A stretch of 64,000 nucleotides of DNA, from positions 28,278-92,277 of the forward strand of contig ABHI01000007.1 of the NCBI GenBank assembly GCA_000171875.1, written 5' to 3'. Source of the stretch: Flavobacteriales bacterium ALC-1. Lineage in GTDB: Bacteria > Bacteroidota > Bacteroidia > Flavobacteriales > Flavobacteriaceae. Positions 1 to 7,458 of the stretch are shown piece after piece; position 1 is the stretch's first letter, and each line of letters begins with the position of its first letter. The notes below the pieces were generated by a model. The model searched no databases. It saw nothing but the letters and a program-made list of their open reading frames with translations, and had not been told where the DNA came from. Made by a program: the position numbers and the translations under genes.

Positions 1-1134
1 GCAATTCCTATTACAATTCTATTATTGTCTTTAGTAACAGGAAAAATAAACTGGTTTAGCGATAGTTATGAGCGTGTGGTAAACTACCAAACGGCTTATG
101 AGCCGCCAGCACCATTTCAATTTTTTGTAATCAACGAGTCGCTTCAGGCTATTGAAAACAAAGACTTTAAGTTAAAGATTTCTACGGTTGGAGATGTGAT
201 TCCTGATAATGCTCAGATTAAATATAACGGCCAATCTTACTTTTTACAGCAACTAGTGCCTGGTGAATTTCAATACACGTTTAGCCTTCCAAAAGAAGCC
301 GTTGAGTTTACATTATCCGCTAATGACGTGATTTCAAAACCTTACCTTCTAAGCATAGTCAATACACCAAATTTGGTGAATTTTGAAATGGTTTTAGACT
401 ACCCATCACATACCAGAAAACAAGACGAAACTTTAAAAAGCACAGGTTCGGCTGTAATTCCAGAAGGCACTAAAGTAACATGGAAAGCGAAAACAAAATC
501 GACCACTGAAGTTAATATTTATGCTGAAGACACATTACGTTTTATAGAGAATGACAATGGTGATTTTGAAACGACCAAACGCTTGTATAAAAATTATAAT
601 TATAGCATCACTACAAGCAATAAGAGTTTAACAGATTATGAAAATTTAGCCTACAATATTAATGTGGTTAGAGATATTTATCCGGAGTTAAGCATTAAAG
701 TTCAAAAGGATTCTGTTGATCAACAAAGTTTGTATTTCTATGGACAAGCTAGTGATGATTATGGATTGAGCAAGTTGCAATTGGTTTATTATCCTTCGGA
801 AGACGAATCTAAAAAGCAAATAGAGCCTATAGCAATTTCTAAATCTAATTTCAGTGAATTTATCAGTGCTTTTCCTAATCAATTGAATTTAGAAGAAGGT
901 GTAAGCTACCAATTGTATTTTGAGGTGTTTGATAACGATGCGCTTCACAATTACAAGCGTACTAAAAGCTCGGTTTTTAATTACCGAAAGCGCACCAAAG
1001 AAGAGGAAGAGCAAAAACAACTCAATGAGCAAAATGAAACAATAAAAGACATTAGCAAAACTTTTGATAAGCTTCAAGAGCAAGATAAAAAGCTAGAAGA
1101 ATTTTCTAAAACACAAAAGAAAAGAGCAACTTAA
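1..1134 (+). CDS. DUF4175-family protein, upstream part (5' end outside the window, 3' end frameshifted)
   Basis: The frame is open from base 1, so the start lies outside the window. The first residues look like the end of a membrane segment. The next ~300 residues are beta-rich and extracytoplasmic-like, and the last ~60 residues (from about nt 980) turn into a charged Lys/Glu/Gln coiled coil. The stop at 1132-1134 falls in the middle of that coiled coil. The same frame resumes at 1192, so this and the next entry are almost certainly one gene. I recognise the whole as the DUF4175 family, large membrane-anchored Bacteroidota proteins found next to ybeY; their function is not established. The family call rests on overall pattern and gene context. 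Confidence 0.75.
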   Translation, partial: AIPITILLLSLVTGKINWFSDSYERVVNYQTAYEPPAPFQFFVINESLQAIENKDFKLKISTVGDVIPDNAQIKYNGQSYFLQQLVPGEFQYTFSLPKEAVEFTLSANDVISKPYLLSIVNTPNLVNFEMVLDYPSHTRKQDETLKSTGSAVIPEGTKVTWKAKTKSTTEVNIYAEDTLRFIENDNGDFETTKRLYKNYNYSITTSNKSLTDYENLAYNINVVRDIYPELSIKVQKDSVDQQSLYFYGQASDDYGLSKLQLVYYPSEDESKKQIEPIAISKSNFSEFISAFPNQLNLEEGVSYQLYFEVFDNDALHNYKRTKSSVFNYRKRTKEEEEQKQLNEQNETIKDISKTFDKLQEQDKKLEEFSKTQKKRAT

Positions 1135-1152
1135 TTTTAATGATAAAAGAAG
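1117..1152 (+). other. Cluster of three single-base losses splitting the DUF4175 gene
   Basis: Adding one base after 1119, one A in the AA at 1133-1134 and one A beside 1151 gives an uninterrupted reading that joins the upstream coiled coil to the downstream one. The bridged peptide contains LNFNDKRKFEDFLKRQ, of the same Lys/Glu/Gln-rich type as both sides. As the sequence stands, the three losses sum to minus three, so both outer parts lie in the same frame while the ~35 bases between carry stops. All three changes sit in or next to short A runs. Confidence 0.8.
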
Positions 1153-1191
1153 TTCGAAGATTTTCTGAAACGCCAGAAGAATCAGGAGCAG

Positions 1192-3153
1192 TTGATGAAA
1201 AACTTCAATAAAAAGCTTCAGGATAATCTAGAAGAGTTTCAAAAAGACGAAAAGAAAGACGATCAGTTTAAAGAGGATTTAAAAGAACGTTTAAAGGAAA
1301 ATGAAGAGCAGTTAAAACAGGATGAAAAACTACTTGAAGAGCTTGAGCAGTTAAAAGACAAAATCAACAAAGAAGAGTTTACTCAAAAACTTGAAGAATT
1401 AGCCAAGCAAAACAAAAACAAGAAGCGTAGCATGCAACAACTTTTAGAGTTGACGAAGCGTTTTTATGTGATGAAAAAGGCTGAAAAAATCTCAAAGCAA
1501 TTGGATGATTTGTCTGAAGAGCAAGAAAAACTATCAGAAAAGGATAGGGAAAACACTAAGGAGGCTCAAGAAAAGCTAAATAAAGAGTTTGAGAAACTTC
1601 AAAAAGATATTGATGATTTAAAGCGTGAAGACAGGCAGCTAAGAAAGCCAACTAAAGTTCCAAGGGACGAATTTTTAGAGAATGAAATAAAGTTCGATCA
1701 AAAAGAAGCAAAGGAAGCGCTAGAGGAGAAAGAAAAAAGCAACGAAGACCAGAAACCACAAGAAGCGCAAGAACGTCAGCAAAAAGCAAAACAAAAGCAA
1801 AAGAAAGCTGCTAAGAAGATGAAGCAAATTAGCGAAATGATGAAGCAGGCTATGTCTGGCGGAGGTGGAAGTGGTGAGCAAACATCTGAAGACATTGATA
1901 CTTTACGACAAATTCTAGAAAACCTATTGCTCTATTCATTTGATCAAGAGGGGCTTATGAATACATTTCAGTCTATTGATATCAATAATAATAAGTACGG
2001 AAAGTATATTATTGAGCAAAGCAATCTTAGAGAGCACTTTGAGCATATAGATGATAGTTTGTTTGCATTGTCACTAAGGCAACCAAAACTTTCCGAAAAA
2101 GTAAATTCACAAATCACAGATGTGTATTTTAACATTGACAAATCTCTTGGGCAATTGACTGAAAATAGATTATATCAAGGTGTAGCATCTCAGCAATATG
2201 CTATTACAGCAAGTAATGAGTTAGCGAGTTTTTTAAGTGATGTGTTAGATGATATGGAGATGTCTATGAATCCATCTCCAGGTCAAGGTGGTGAAGGTGG
2301 TCAGCAGTTACCAGATATTATCATGAGTCAGGAAGAGCTTAATAAGCAAATGGAAGAAGGTGTTAAGAAGAGCGAGCAAGGAAAAGAGGGAGGAGAAGGT
2401 AAGGAAGGTGAAAAGCCAGGAGAGGGAGAGAAACCGGGAGAAGATGGAGAAAGCGGAAAAGAAGGTGATGGTAACAAACCAGGTGAACAAGGACAGTCTG
2501 GGCAAGAAGGGCAAAGCGGTCAGAAAGGAGAGAATGGTAAAAGCGGAGAGCAAGAAGGAAAAAGCGGTGAAGGTGGCCAACAAGGTGAAAGCGGAAGTCA
2601 GAATGGTGAAGGCAACCAAAATGGACAGCAAGGTGAAAATGGTAAAGGGGGTAAGAATGGAAAAGATGGCAAAAATGGCGGAGACGGAACTGATGGAGAA
2701 GGTGAAAAGAATGACGGTTATGGTGAAGGGGGTAGTGAAGAACAAAATGGTGAGCTATTCAAAATATACCAACAACAACAGCAATTGCGCCAAGCTTTAG
2801 AAGATAGATTAGTTAAAGAAGGCAAAATAGAATCAGCAGGACAATTAATTAAGCAGATGGAAGATATTGAGTTAGATTTATTAAACTCTGGTTTCACAAA
2901 CCAAACGCTTCAAAAAATGATGGATTTACAACATCAATTGCTTAAATTAGAGAATGCGACATTTATGCAAGGGCAAGACACTAAGCGTAAATCTGAGACG
3001 AATAAAAAAGAATTCAATCAAACCAATGCTAGTCAAATACCAACGGCAAAACAATATTTTAATACTACAGAAATATTAAATCGCCAAGCACTACCTTTGC
3101 AGAATCATTTTAAGAAAAAGATTCAAGAGTATTTTAAAAGCACAAATGATTAG
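1192..3153 (+). CDS. DUF4175-family protein, downstream part (coiled coil and Gly-rich region)
   Basis: This is the continuation of the gene that begins before the window. If translated separately it could start at TTG 1192 or ATG 1195; an AGGAG at 1184-1188 lies just upstream, which is unusual for this phylum and probably chance, since the family protein is continuous here. Residues ~1-210 are a long charged coiled coil. Residues ~215-370 are a more ordered helical region. Residues ~365-515 are a low-complexity Gly/Glu/Lys/Gln segment with collagen-like Gly-X-Y spacing. The C-terminal ~130 residues are helical again. The gene overlaps ybeY by 8 nt, so the two are co-transcribed. The function of the family is unknown; a periplasmic or envelope role is inferred from the membrane anchor. 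Confidence 0.75.
   Translation: MMKNFNKKLQDNLEEFQKDEKKDDQFKEDLKERLKENEEQLKQDEKLLEELEQLKDKINKEEFTQKLEELAKQNKNKKRSMQQLLELTKRFYVMKKAEKISKQLDDLSEEQEKLSEKDRENTKEAQEKLNKEFEKLQKDIDDLKREDRQLRKPTKVPRDEFLENEIKFDQKEAKEALEEKEKSNEDQKPQEAQERQQKAKQKQKKAAKKMKQISEMMKQAMSGGGGSGEQTSEDIDTLRQILENLLLYSFDQEGLMNTFQSIDINNNKYGKYIIEQSNLREHFEHIDDSLFALSLRQPKLSEKVNSQITDVYFNIDKSLGQLTENRLYQGVASQQYAITASNELASFLSDVLDDMEMSMNPSPGQGGEGGQQLPDIIMSQEELNKQMEEGVKKSEQGKEGGEGKEGEKPGEGEKPGEDGESGKEGDGNKPGEQGQSGQEGQSGQKGENGKSGEQEGKSGEGGQQGESGSQNGEGNQNGQQGENGKGGKNGKDGKNGGDGTDGEGEKNDGYGEGGSEEQNGELFKIYQQQQQLRQALEDRLVKEGKIESAGQLIKQMEDIELDLLNSGFTNQTLQKMMDLQHQLLKLENATFMQGQDTKRKSETNKKEFNQTNASQIPTAKQYFNTTEILNRQALPLQNHFKKKIQEYFKSTND
2284..2745 (+). 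repeat. Gly-X-Y-like low-complexity coding repeat
   Basis: This stretch of the DUF4175 gene encodes repeated GE, GK, GQ and GN pairs and triplets such as KPGEGEKPGE and GQEGQSGQKG. Codons are dominated by GGA/GGT, GAA, AAA and CAA, so the purine-rich strand stays open in more than one frame. That explains the long overlapping reading frames on both strands here, which I regard as shadows. Confidence 0.85.
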
Positions 3154-3556
3154 TTTTAATTACGAAACCAATTTTAAATTAGACAATTCTGAACAGATTT
3201 CTAAATGGATTTCAAAAACCATTTCGGAAGAGAATTGTAAAGAAGGGGAGATAAATTATATCTTCTGTTCTGATGAATATCTGCATAGGTTGAATGTCGA
3301 TTTTTTGAACCACGACACATTAACCGATATTATTAGCTTTGATTATTCAGTAGGAAAAGAACTACATGGAGATGTTTATATTTCTGTTGATAGGGTAAAA
3401 GAAAATGCCTTTGAATTTAAAACAGCTTTTGAAGACGAAATATCTAGAGTTATAATTCACGGGGTATTGCATTACTGTGGTTATAAAGATAAATCCGAAG
3501 AGGACGAAATGTTGATGCGCTTAAAAGAAGATTACTACTTAAACAAGCGTTCGTAA
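3146..3556 (+). CDS. ybeY: Endoribonuclease YbeY (rRNA maturation factor)
   Basis: YbeY is a metal-dependent single-strand endoribonuclease involved in 16S rRNA 3' end processing and ribosome quality control. The protein is 136 aa, normal length for the Bacteroidota form. The family motif reads HGVLHYCGYKD at residues 105-115: the first two metal-binding histidines (105, 109) are present, but the third canonical histidine is Asp115. I believe this His-to-Asp form is common in flavobacterial YbeY, so it is not by itself a sign of decay. The start codon lies 8 nt inside the DUF4175 gene, suggesting translational coupling. The next gene, mnmG, has its own promoter. Confidence 0.95.
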   Translation: MISFNYETNFKLDNSEQISKWISKTISEENCKEGEINYIFCSDEYLHRLNVDFLNHDTLTDIISFDYSVGKELHGDVYISVDRVKENAFEFKTAFEDEISRVIIHGVLHYCGYKDKSEEDEMLMRLKEDYYLNKRS

Positions 3557-3573
3557 TTATCACTATTTCAGCG

Positions 3574-3581
3574 TATATTTG
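3574..3581 (+). promoter_or_regulatory. Predicted promoter -7 element (TATATTTG) of mnmG
   Basis: TATATTTG is an exact match to the Bacteroidota -7 consensus TAnnTTTG. It lies 56 nt before the mnmG start. No clear TTG -33 element stands at the usual distance. The parS-like palindrome falls in the predicted 5' leader, 25 nt downstream. Confidence 0.5.
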
Positions 3582-3606
3582 CGGGCTGAATTTTAAAAAA
3601 CACAAT

Positions 3607-3622
3607 TGTTCCACGTGGAACA
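3607..3622 (+). promoter_or_regulatory. parS-like ParB binding site 1
   Basis: TGTTCCACGTGGAACA is a perfect 16-bp palindrome. It matches the chromosomal parS consensus TGTTNCACGTGAAACA, the binding site of ParB/Spo0J, in all but one right-arm position, and that change makes it symmetric. It lies 15 nt before the mnmG start, between promoter and gene. Confidence 0.75.
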
Positions 3623-3637
3623 TAAGAGTATAAGACT

Positions 3638-5509
3638 ATGTTTAATGATGTTTATGATGTAATAGTTGTTGGTGCTGGTCATGCTGGTAGTGAGGCAGCG
3701 GCAGCTTCTGCAAATATGGGAAGTAAGACATTGTTAATTACAATGAACCTCCAGAACATTGCCCAGATGTCTTGTAATCCAGCAATGGGAGGTATAGCAA
3801 AAGGGCAAATTGTAAGAGAGATTGATGCGCTTGGTGGTTACAGCGGAATTGTGTCTGATACCTCGGCGATTCAATTCAAGATGCTTAATAAATCTAAAGG
3901 ACCAGCGATGTGGAGTCCAAGGGTTCAGTCTGACAGAATGCGCTTTGCAGAAGACTGGAGATTGCTTTTAGAGGGAACACCTAACCTTGATTTTTATCAA
4001 GAAATGGTTTCTGGGTTAATTGTAGAAAACCATAAAGTAGTTGGTGTAAAAACATCACTTGGTATTGAAGTAAAAGCTAAGACTGTTGTATTAACTAATG
4101 GAACATTTTTAAATGGGCTTATTCATATTGGTGACAAAAATTTTGGTGGAGGAAGAGCCGGAGAAAGAGCCGCTACTGGAATTACAGAACAGTTAGTAAA
4201 TCTAGGTTTTGATTCTGGGAGAATGAAAACTGGAACACCACCTAGAGTGGATGGGAGATCATTAGACTATTCTAAAATGATTGAACAACCTGGTGATGAA
4301 AACCCAGAAAAATTCTCTTATTTAGATATTACAAAACCACTTCAAGAACAACGTTCTTGTCATATGACATATACCAGTGAACAGGTCCATGATTTGCTGC
4401 GAGAAGGCTTTGATCGCTCGCCAATGTTTAATGGAAGAATTAAAAGTGTCGGACCAAGATATTGCCCATCTATAGAAGACAAAATCAACCGCTTTGCTGA
4501 TAAAGACAGACACCAATTATTTGTGGAACCTGAAGGATGGAATACTTGTGAAGTTTATGTCAATGGTTTTTCAACATCACTACCCGAAGATGTTCAATTT
4601 AAAGCTCTGCGTTCAGTTGTTGGTTTTGAAAATGTAAAATTCTTTAGACCAGGTTATGCGATTGAATATGATTATTTTCCGCCAACACAACTAAAACATA
4701 CACTTGAAACTAAGCTTGTTGATGGTTTATATTTTGCTGGACAAATCAATGGAACAACCGGATATGAAGAGGCTGCTTCTCAAGGATTAATGGCCGGAAT
4801 TAATGCGAGTTTAAAAGTTCAAGAAAGGGAAGTGTTTACCCTTAAGCGAGACGAAGCTTACATAGGTGTTTTAATAGATGACTTAATTACCAAAGGGACG
4901 GAAGAGCCTTATCGAATGTTTACATCTAGAGCTGAATACAGAACACTGTTGAGACAAGATAACGCAGATTTTAGATTAACACCTAAAGGGTATGAGATAG
5001 GTTTAGCGACTAAAAGACGCTTAAGCCGAATGGAAGAAAAGCAGTCTAAATCTGATGCTTTTGTACAATTCTTTAAAGACACAAGTGTAAAACCAGAAGA
5101 GGCAAATCCGGTTTTAGAAGCTAAAAACTCATCACCTGTAAAACAACAAGACAAAATGTTTAAGTTGTTTGCTAGGCCAAACATTACAACTCAAGATGTT
5201 AGAAAGTTTAATGCTGTAGAAAGATATATTCAAGACAATAACTTGGATACAGAGGTGATCGAGCAAACAGAAATTCAGGTAAAATATGCCGGTTATATAG
5301 AGAAGGAAAAGAACAATGCTGATAAACTAAATAGGTTAGAGAATTTGAAAATTCCAGTTGATTTTGATTATAATAAACTCAAATCAATGAGCATGGAGGC
5401 AAGGCAAAAGTTAACCGAAATTCAACCTGTAACCATATCTCAAGCATCTCGAATTAGTGGTGTGTCACCGAATGATATTTCTGTTTTATTAGTTTATTTA
5501 GGGAGATAA
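3638..5509 (+). CDS. mnmG: tRNA uridine-5-carboxymethylaminomethyl(34) synthesis enzyme MnmG (GidA)
   Basis: MnmG is the FAD- and NADH-dependent partner of MnmE that installs the carboxymethylaminomethyl group on wobble U34 of several tRNAs. The 623-aa length is typical. The N-terminal dinucleotide-binding motif GAGHAG is at residues 12-17. The family signature CNPAMGGIAKGQIVREIDA follows, and the C-terminal helical tRNA/MnmE-binding region is complete. The gene stands alone between ybeY and a methyltransferase and is flanked on both sides by parS-like sites. gidA is often near parAB and the chromosome origin in other bacteria, though neither parAB nor gidB is in this window. Confidence 0.98.
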   Translation: MFNDVYDVIVVGAGHAGSEAAAASANMGSKTLLITMNLQNIAQMSCNPAMGGIAKGQIVREIDALGGYSGIVSDTSAIQFKMLNKSKGPAMWSPRVQSDRMRFAEDWRLLLEGTPNLDFYQEMVSGLIVENHKVVGVKTSLGIEVKAKTVVLTNGTFLNGLIHIGDKNFGGGRAGERAATGITEQLVNLGFDSGRMKTGTPPRVDGRSLDYSKMIEQPGDENPEKFSYLDITKPLQEQRSCHMTYTSEQVHDLLREGFDRSPMFNGRIKSVGPRYCPSIEDKINRFADKDRHQLFVEPEGWNTCEVYVNGFSTSLPEDVQFKALRSVVGFENVKFFRPGYAIEYDYFPPTQLKHTLETKLVDGLYFAGQINGTTGYEEAASQGLMAGINASLKVQEREVFTLKRDEAYIGVLIDDLITKGTEEPYRMFTSRAEYRTLLRQDNADFRLTPKGYEIGLATKRRLSRMEEKQSKSDAFVQFFKDTSVKPEEANPVLEAKNSSPVKQQDKMFKLFARPNITTQDVRKFNAVERYIQDNNLDTEVIEQTEIQVKYAGYIEKEKNNADKLNRLENLKIPVDFDYNKLKSMSMEARQKLTEIQPVTISQASRISGVSPNDISVLLVYLGR

Positions 5510-5515
5510 TTACAA

Positions 5516-5531
5516 TGTTCCACGTGAAACA
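5516..5531 (+). promoter_or_regulatory. parS-like ParB binding site 2
   Basis: TGTTCCACGTGAAACA fits the chromosomal parS consensus TGTTNCACGTGAAACA exactly. It begins 6 nt after the mnmG stop and is about 1.9 kb from site 1. I found no third good copy in the window. Confidence 0.8.
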
Positions 5532-5555
5532 ATCAATAAAATTTATTTACTTTTT

Positions 5556-5584
5556 GTCATTCTCAACTTGGTTCAGAGCCCATT
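5556..5584 (+). repeat. Short intergenic repeat (GTCATTCTCAACTTGGTTCA type)
   Basis: The stretch begins GTCATTCTCAACTTGGTTCA and ends AGAGCCCATT. It resembles the widespread flavobacterial intergenic element of the form GTCATTCTGAACTTGnTTCAG. It sits directly before the methyltransferase start codon and may form part of its leader. Confidence 0.5.
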
Positions 5585-5587
5585 GAT

Positions 5588-6445
5588 ATGAATAATAAAC
5601 CAACACGCCTCACGCTAAAAGACCATTCTGTTTCAGGAGAAGAATTCCAATTATTGTATAATATGGAATTAGATATGTTGGAAACATTTCCACAACCAGA
5701 AGTAGAAAAACTAACTGACTATTACAAAAGTGAAGACTATATTTCGCACACAGATACTAAGCGGAATCTTTTAGAAAAAGTATATCATTTAATCAGGAAT
5801 GTATCACTTAAGCGAAAACTAAAACTGATCAATTCTTTTAATTCAGAATCAAAACAGCTTTTAGATATTGGGTGTGGAACAGGGGACTTTTTAGAAACAG
5901 CTTTAAAAGCAAATTGGCAAATCTTAGGAATAGAGCCTAACGATAAGGCAAGAGAAATTGCCAATTCTAAAACCAACAATTCAGTTTTTGAAATAAAGCA
6001 CTTAAATAAATTAGAACCTGACAGTTTTGATGTGATTACGCTTTGGCATGTGTTAGAACATTTGCCAAATTTAGAAATGCACACAGCGTTGTTTAAGCGT
6101 CTTTTAAAACCGAATGGAACTTTAGTAATTGCTATTCCTAACTTTAAAAGTTATGACGCTAAACATTACAAAAATTTCTGGGCAGCTTATGATGTGCCTA
6201 GACACCTTTGGCATTTTTCTAAAACGTCAATATCAGAGCTATTTAAAAAAGAGAATCTAAAATTGGTAAATACTTTGCCAATGATTTTTGATGCTTATTA
6301 TGTGAGTTTACTTTCTGAAAAATACAAGTCAGGATTTATGAATCCATTTAAAGCATTTTGGATTGGCTTACGTTCAAATTTAAAAGCGAGACGTTCAAAA
6401 GAATATTCATCTCACATTTACATCCTTAAAAGCGAGAATTCTTAA
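5588..6445 (+). CDS. Class I SAM-dependent methyltransferase
   Basis: The protein is 285 aa. The SAM-binding motif I, LLDIGCGTGD, is at residues 91-100, and an acidic post-I loop (GIEPND) and a WHVLEHLPN motif follow at the expected spacing. That pattern is typical of Methyltransf_11/23-type enzymes. The ~85 residues before motif I are an N-terminal extension also seen in Bacteroidota relatives that stand next to mnmG. The C-terminal part contains an NFWAAYDVPRHLW segment shared by enzymes acting on small molecules or polysaccharide and lipid intermediates. The substrate cannot be read from the sequence. Its transcript could run on from mnmG, since no terminator lies between. Confidence 0.9.
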   Translation: MNNKPTRLTLKDHSVSGEEFQLLYNMELDMLETFPQPEVEKLTDYYKSEDYISHTDTKRNLLEKVYHLIRNVSLKRKLKLINSFNSESKQLLDIGCGTGDFLETALKANWQILGIEPNDKAREIANSKTNNSVFEIKHLNKLEPDSFDVITLWHVLEHLPNLEMHTALFKRLLKPNGTLVIAIPNFKSYDAKHYKNFWAAYDVPRHLWHFSKTSISELFKKENLKLVNTLPMIFDAYYVSLLSEKYKSGFMNPFKAFWIGLRSNLKARRSKEYSSHIYILKSENS

Positions 6446-6625
6446 TATAGAAAACACTGTTTTAGTATTAAACCGTAAAACAATCAAATACAGGCACTAA
6501 AAAAGAAAGCTGCTTAAAACGCTTTATTTGAGCTTGTTTTTTATAGATTTTAAAAATAACAGAACGGCTTTTCTATAGAAATTATCAATACTTAAAAAAA
6601 TAGATAAATCACAACCTAACTTTTA

Positions 6626-6633
6626 TACATTTG
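6626..6633 (+). promoter_or_regulatory. Predicted promoter -7 element (TACATTTG) of the OmpH-like gene
   Basis: TACATTTG matches TAnnTTTG and lies 24 nt before the ATG of the OmpH-like lipoprotein. The -33 region shows no clear TTG. The rest of the 212-nt spacer after the methyltransferase gene holds only AT-rich sequence with a weak AAGCT/AGCTT inverted repeat near 6510-6540. Confidence 0.5.
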
Positions 6634-6657
6634 CAAAAATTAAATTAGAATACAATC

Positions 6658-7215
6658 ATGAAGAAAGTAATTATAGCATTAGCAGTTTTAGTGGCATTTG
6701 CATCTTGCCAAGAACAAGAGAAAATAGCATTTGTTGATAATAGTAAAGTCATTGACGATTATCAAATGAAAATTGATATTGAGAAGAAATACGAAAATAA
6801 AAATGCTGCATTCGCAAAGCGTAGAGATAGTGTTGGGCGTGTATATCAAATGGAAGTACAAACTATTCAATTGCAACTGAGTAGTATGTCTGCCAGAAAA
6901 CAGGAAGAGGAATCACAAAAATTTCAACAAAAGTGGCAACCTATACAGCAACAAATGCAGTATCAGCAACAACTCATGGAGCAAGATTTTAATAAGGAAA
7001 TGGACTCTGTTGTAGTTAAAGTAGGTGATTTTGTTGAAGGTTACGGAAAAAAGAATGGCTACACTTTTATTTTTGGTAAAAATAGAGCTGGTAGCGTAAT
7101 GTATGGTGTCGAGACCAAAGATATTACTGAAGTTGTTACTGAGGCGATCAATGCTGATTATGGCAATAAAGATTCGGAAACTAATAAAGAGGAATCTGCT
7201 GAAGCAAAAGAATAG
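6658..7215 (+). CDS. OmpH/Skp-family periplasmic chaperone-like lipoprotein
   Basis: The first 16 residues are a signal peptide ending in a lipobox (FASC, Cys17), so the mature protein is probably a lipoprotein. Residues ~20-40 contain a KIAFVDNSKVIDDY segment similar to the start of OmpH/Skp proteins. Residues ~40-125 form a Gln/Glu/Lys-rich coiled coil like the tentacles of Skp. The C-terminal part (YTFIFGKNRAGSVMYG) matches the end of the OmpH core. Skp-type proteins hold unfolded outer-membrane proteins in the periplasm. The Glu-rich tail after ~residue 170 is an extension. The gene is a single transcription unit with its own predicted promoter and a strong terminator. Confidence 0.85.
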   Translation: MKKVIIALAVLVAFASCQEQEKIAFVDNSKVIDDYQMKIDIEKKYENKNAAFAKRRDSVGRVYQMEVQTIQLQLSSMSARKQEEESQKFQQKWQPIQQQMQYQQQLMEQDFNKEMDSVVVKVGDFVEGYGKKNGYTFIFGKNRAGSVMYGVETKDITEVVTEAINADYGNKDSETNKEESAEAKE

Positions 7216-7242
7216 TTCTTAAAAACCTAATAATATATAAAG

Positions 7243-7269
7243 AAGCCGAGCTTATGCTTGGCTTTTTTT
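7243..7269 (+). terminator. Intrinsic terminator after the OmpH-like gene
   Basis: AAGCCGAGC, loop TTAT, GCTTGGCTT, then a run of T. The stem is 9 bp with one G-T pair. It lies 28 nt after the stop codon. Confidence 0.85.
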
Positions 7270-7386
7270 GTTTATGTATGTTTAATGACAATTATTTATA
7301 ATTAAATTTAGTAAGCGGATAAATGTTATTTTTTCGTGTCTTCATAATTTATATGTTTGGACTTATCGCTGTTTAGTTTTTAAAAT

Positions 7387-7406
7387 AGGTGAAAAGAAAT
7401 TCACCT
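7387..7406. promoter_or_regulatory. Perfect 7-bp inverted repeat upstream of the ECF sigma promoter
   Basis: AGGTGAA - AAGAAA - TTCACCT. It has no T tract, so it is not an intrinsic terminator. It lies about 18 nt before the predicted -7 element of the sigma factor gene, which places it over the -33 region. An operator for a DNA-binding regulator is possible but unproven. Confidence 0.4.
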
Positions 7407-7423
7407 TACTTTTTAATTTTTAT

Positions 7424-7431
7424 TAGTTTTG
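7424..7431 (+). promoter_or_regulatory. Predicted promoter -7 element (TAGTTTTG) of the ECF sigma gene
   Basis: TAGTTTTG matches TAnnTTTG and lies 27 nt before the sigma factor ATG. No TTG -33 element stands out. An inverted repeat occupies that position instead. Confidence 0.45.
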
Positions 7432-7458
7432 AAGTAATTAAAGCGCCCATTTTTTATA

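Noticed and set aside
2308..2745. Long open frame on the minus strand and another on the plus strand (2360-2800) over the Gly-rich region
   Set aside because: They result from the low-complexity purine-rich codons of the DUF4175 gene; the translations are simple Phe/Leu/Thr or Lys/Arg-rich strings without family features.
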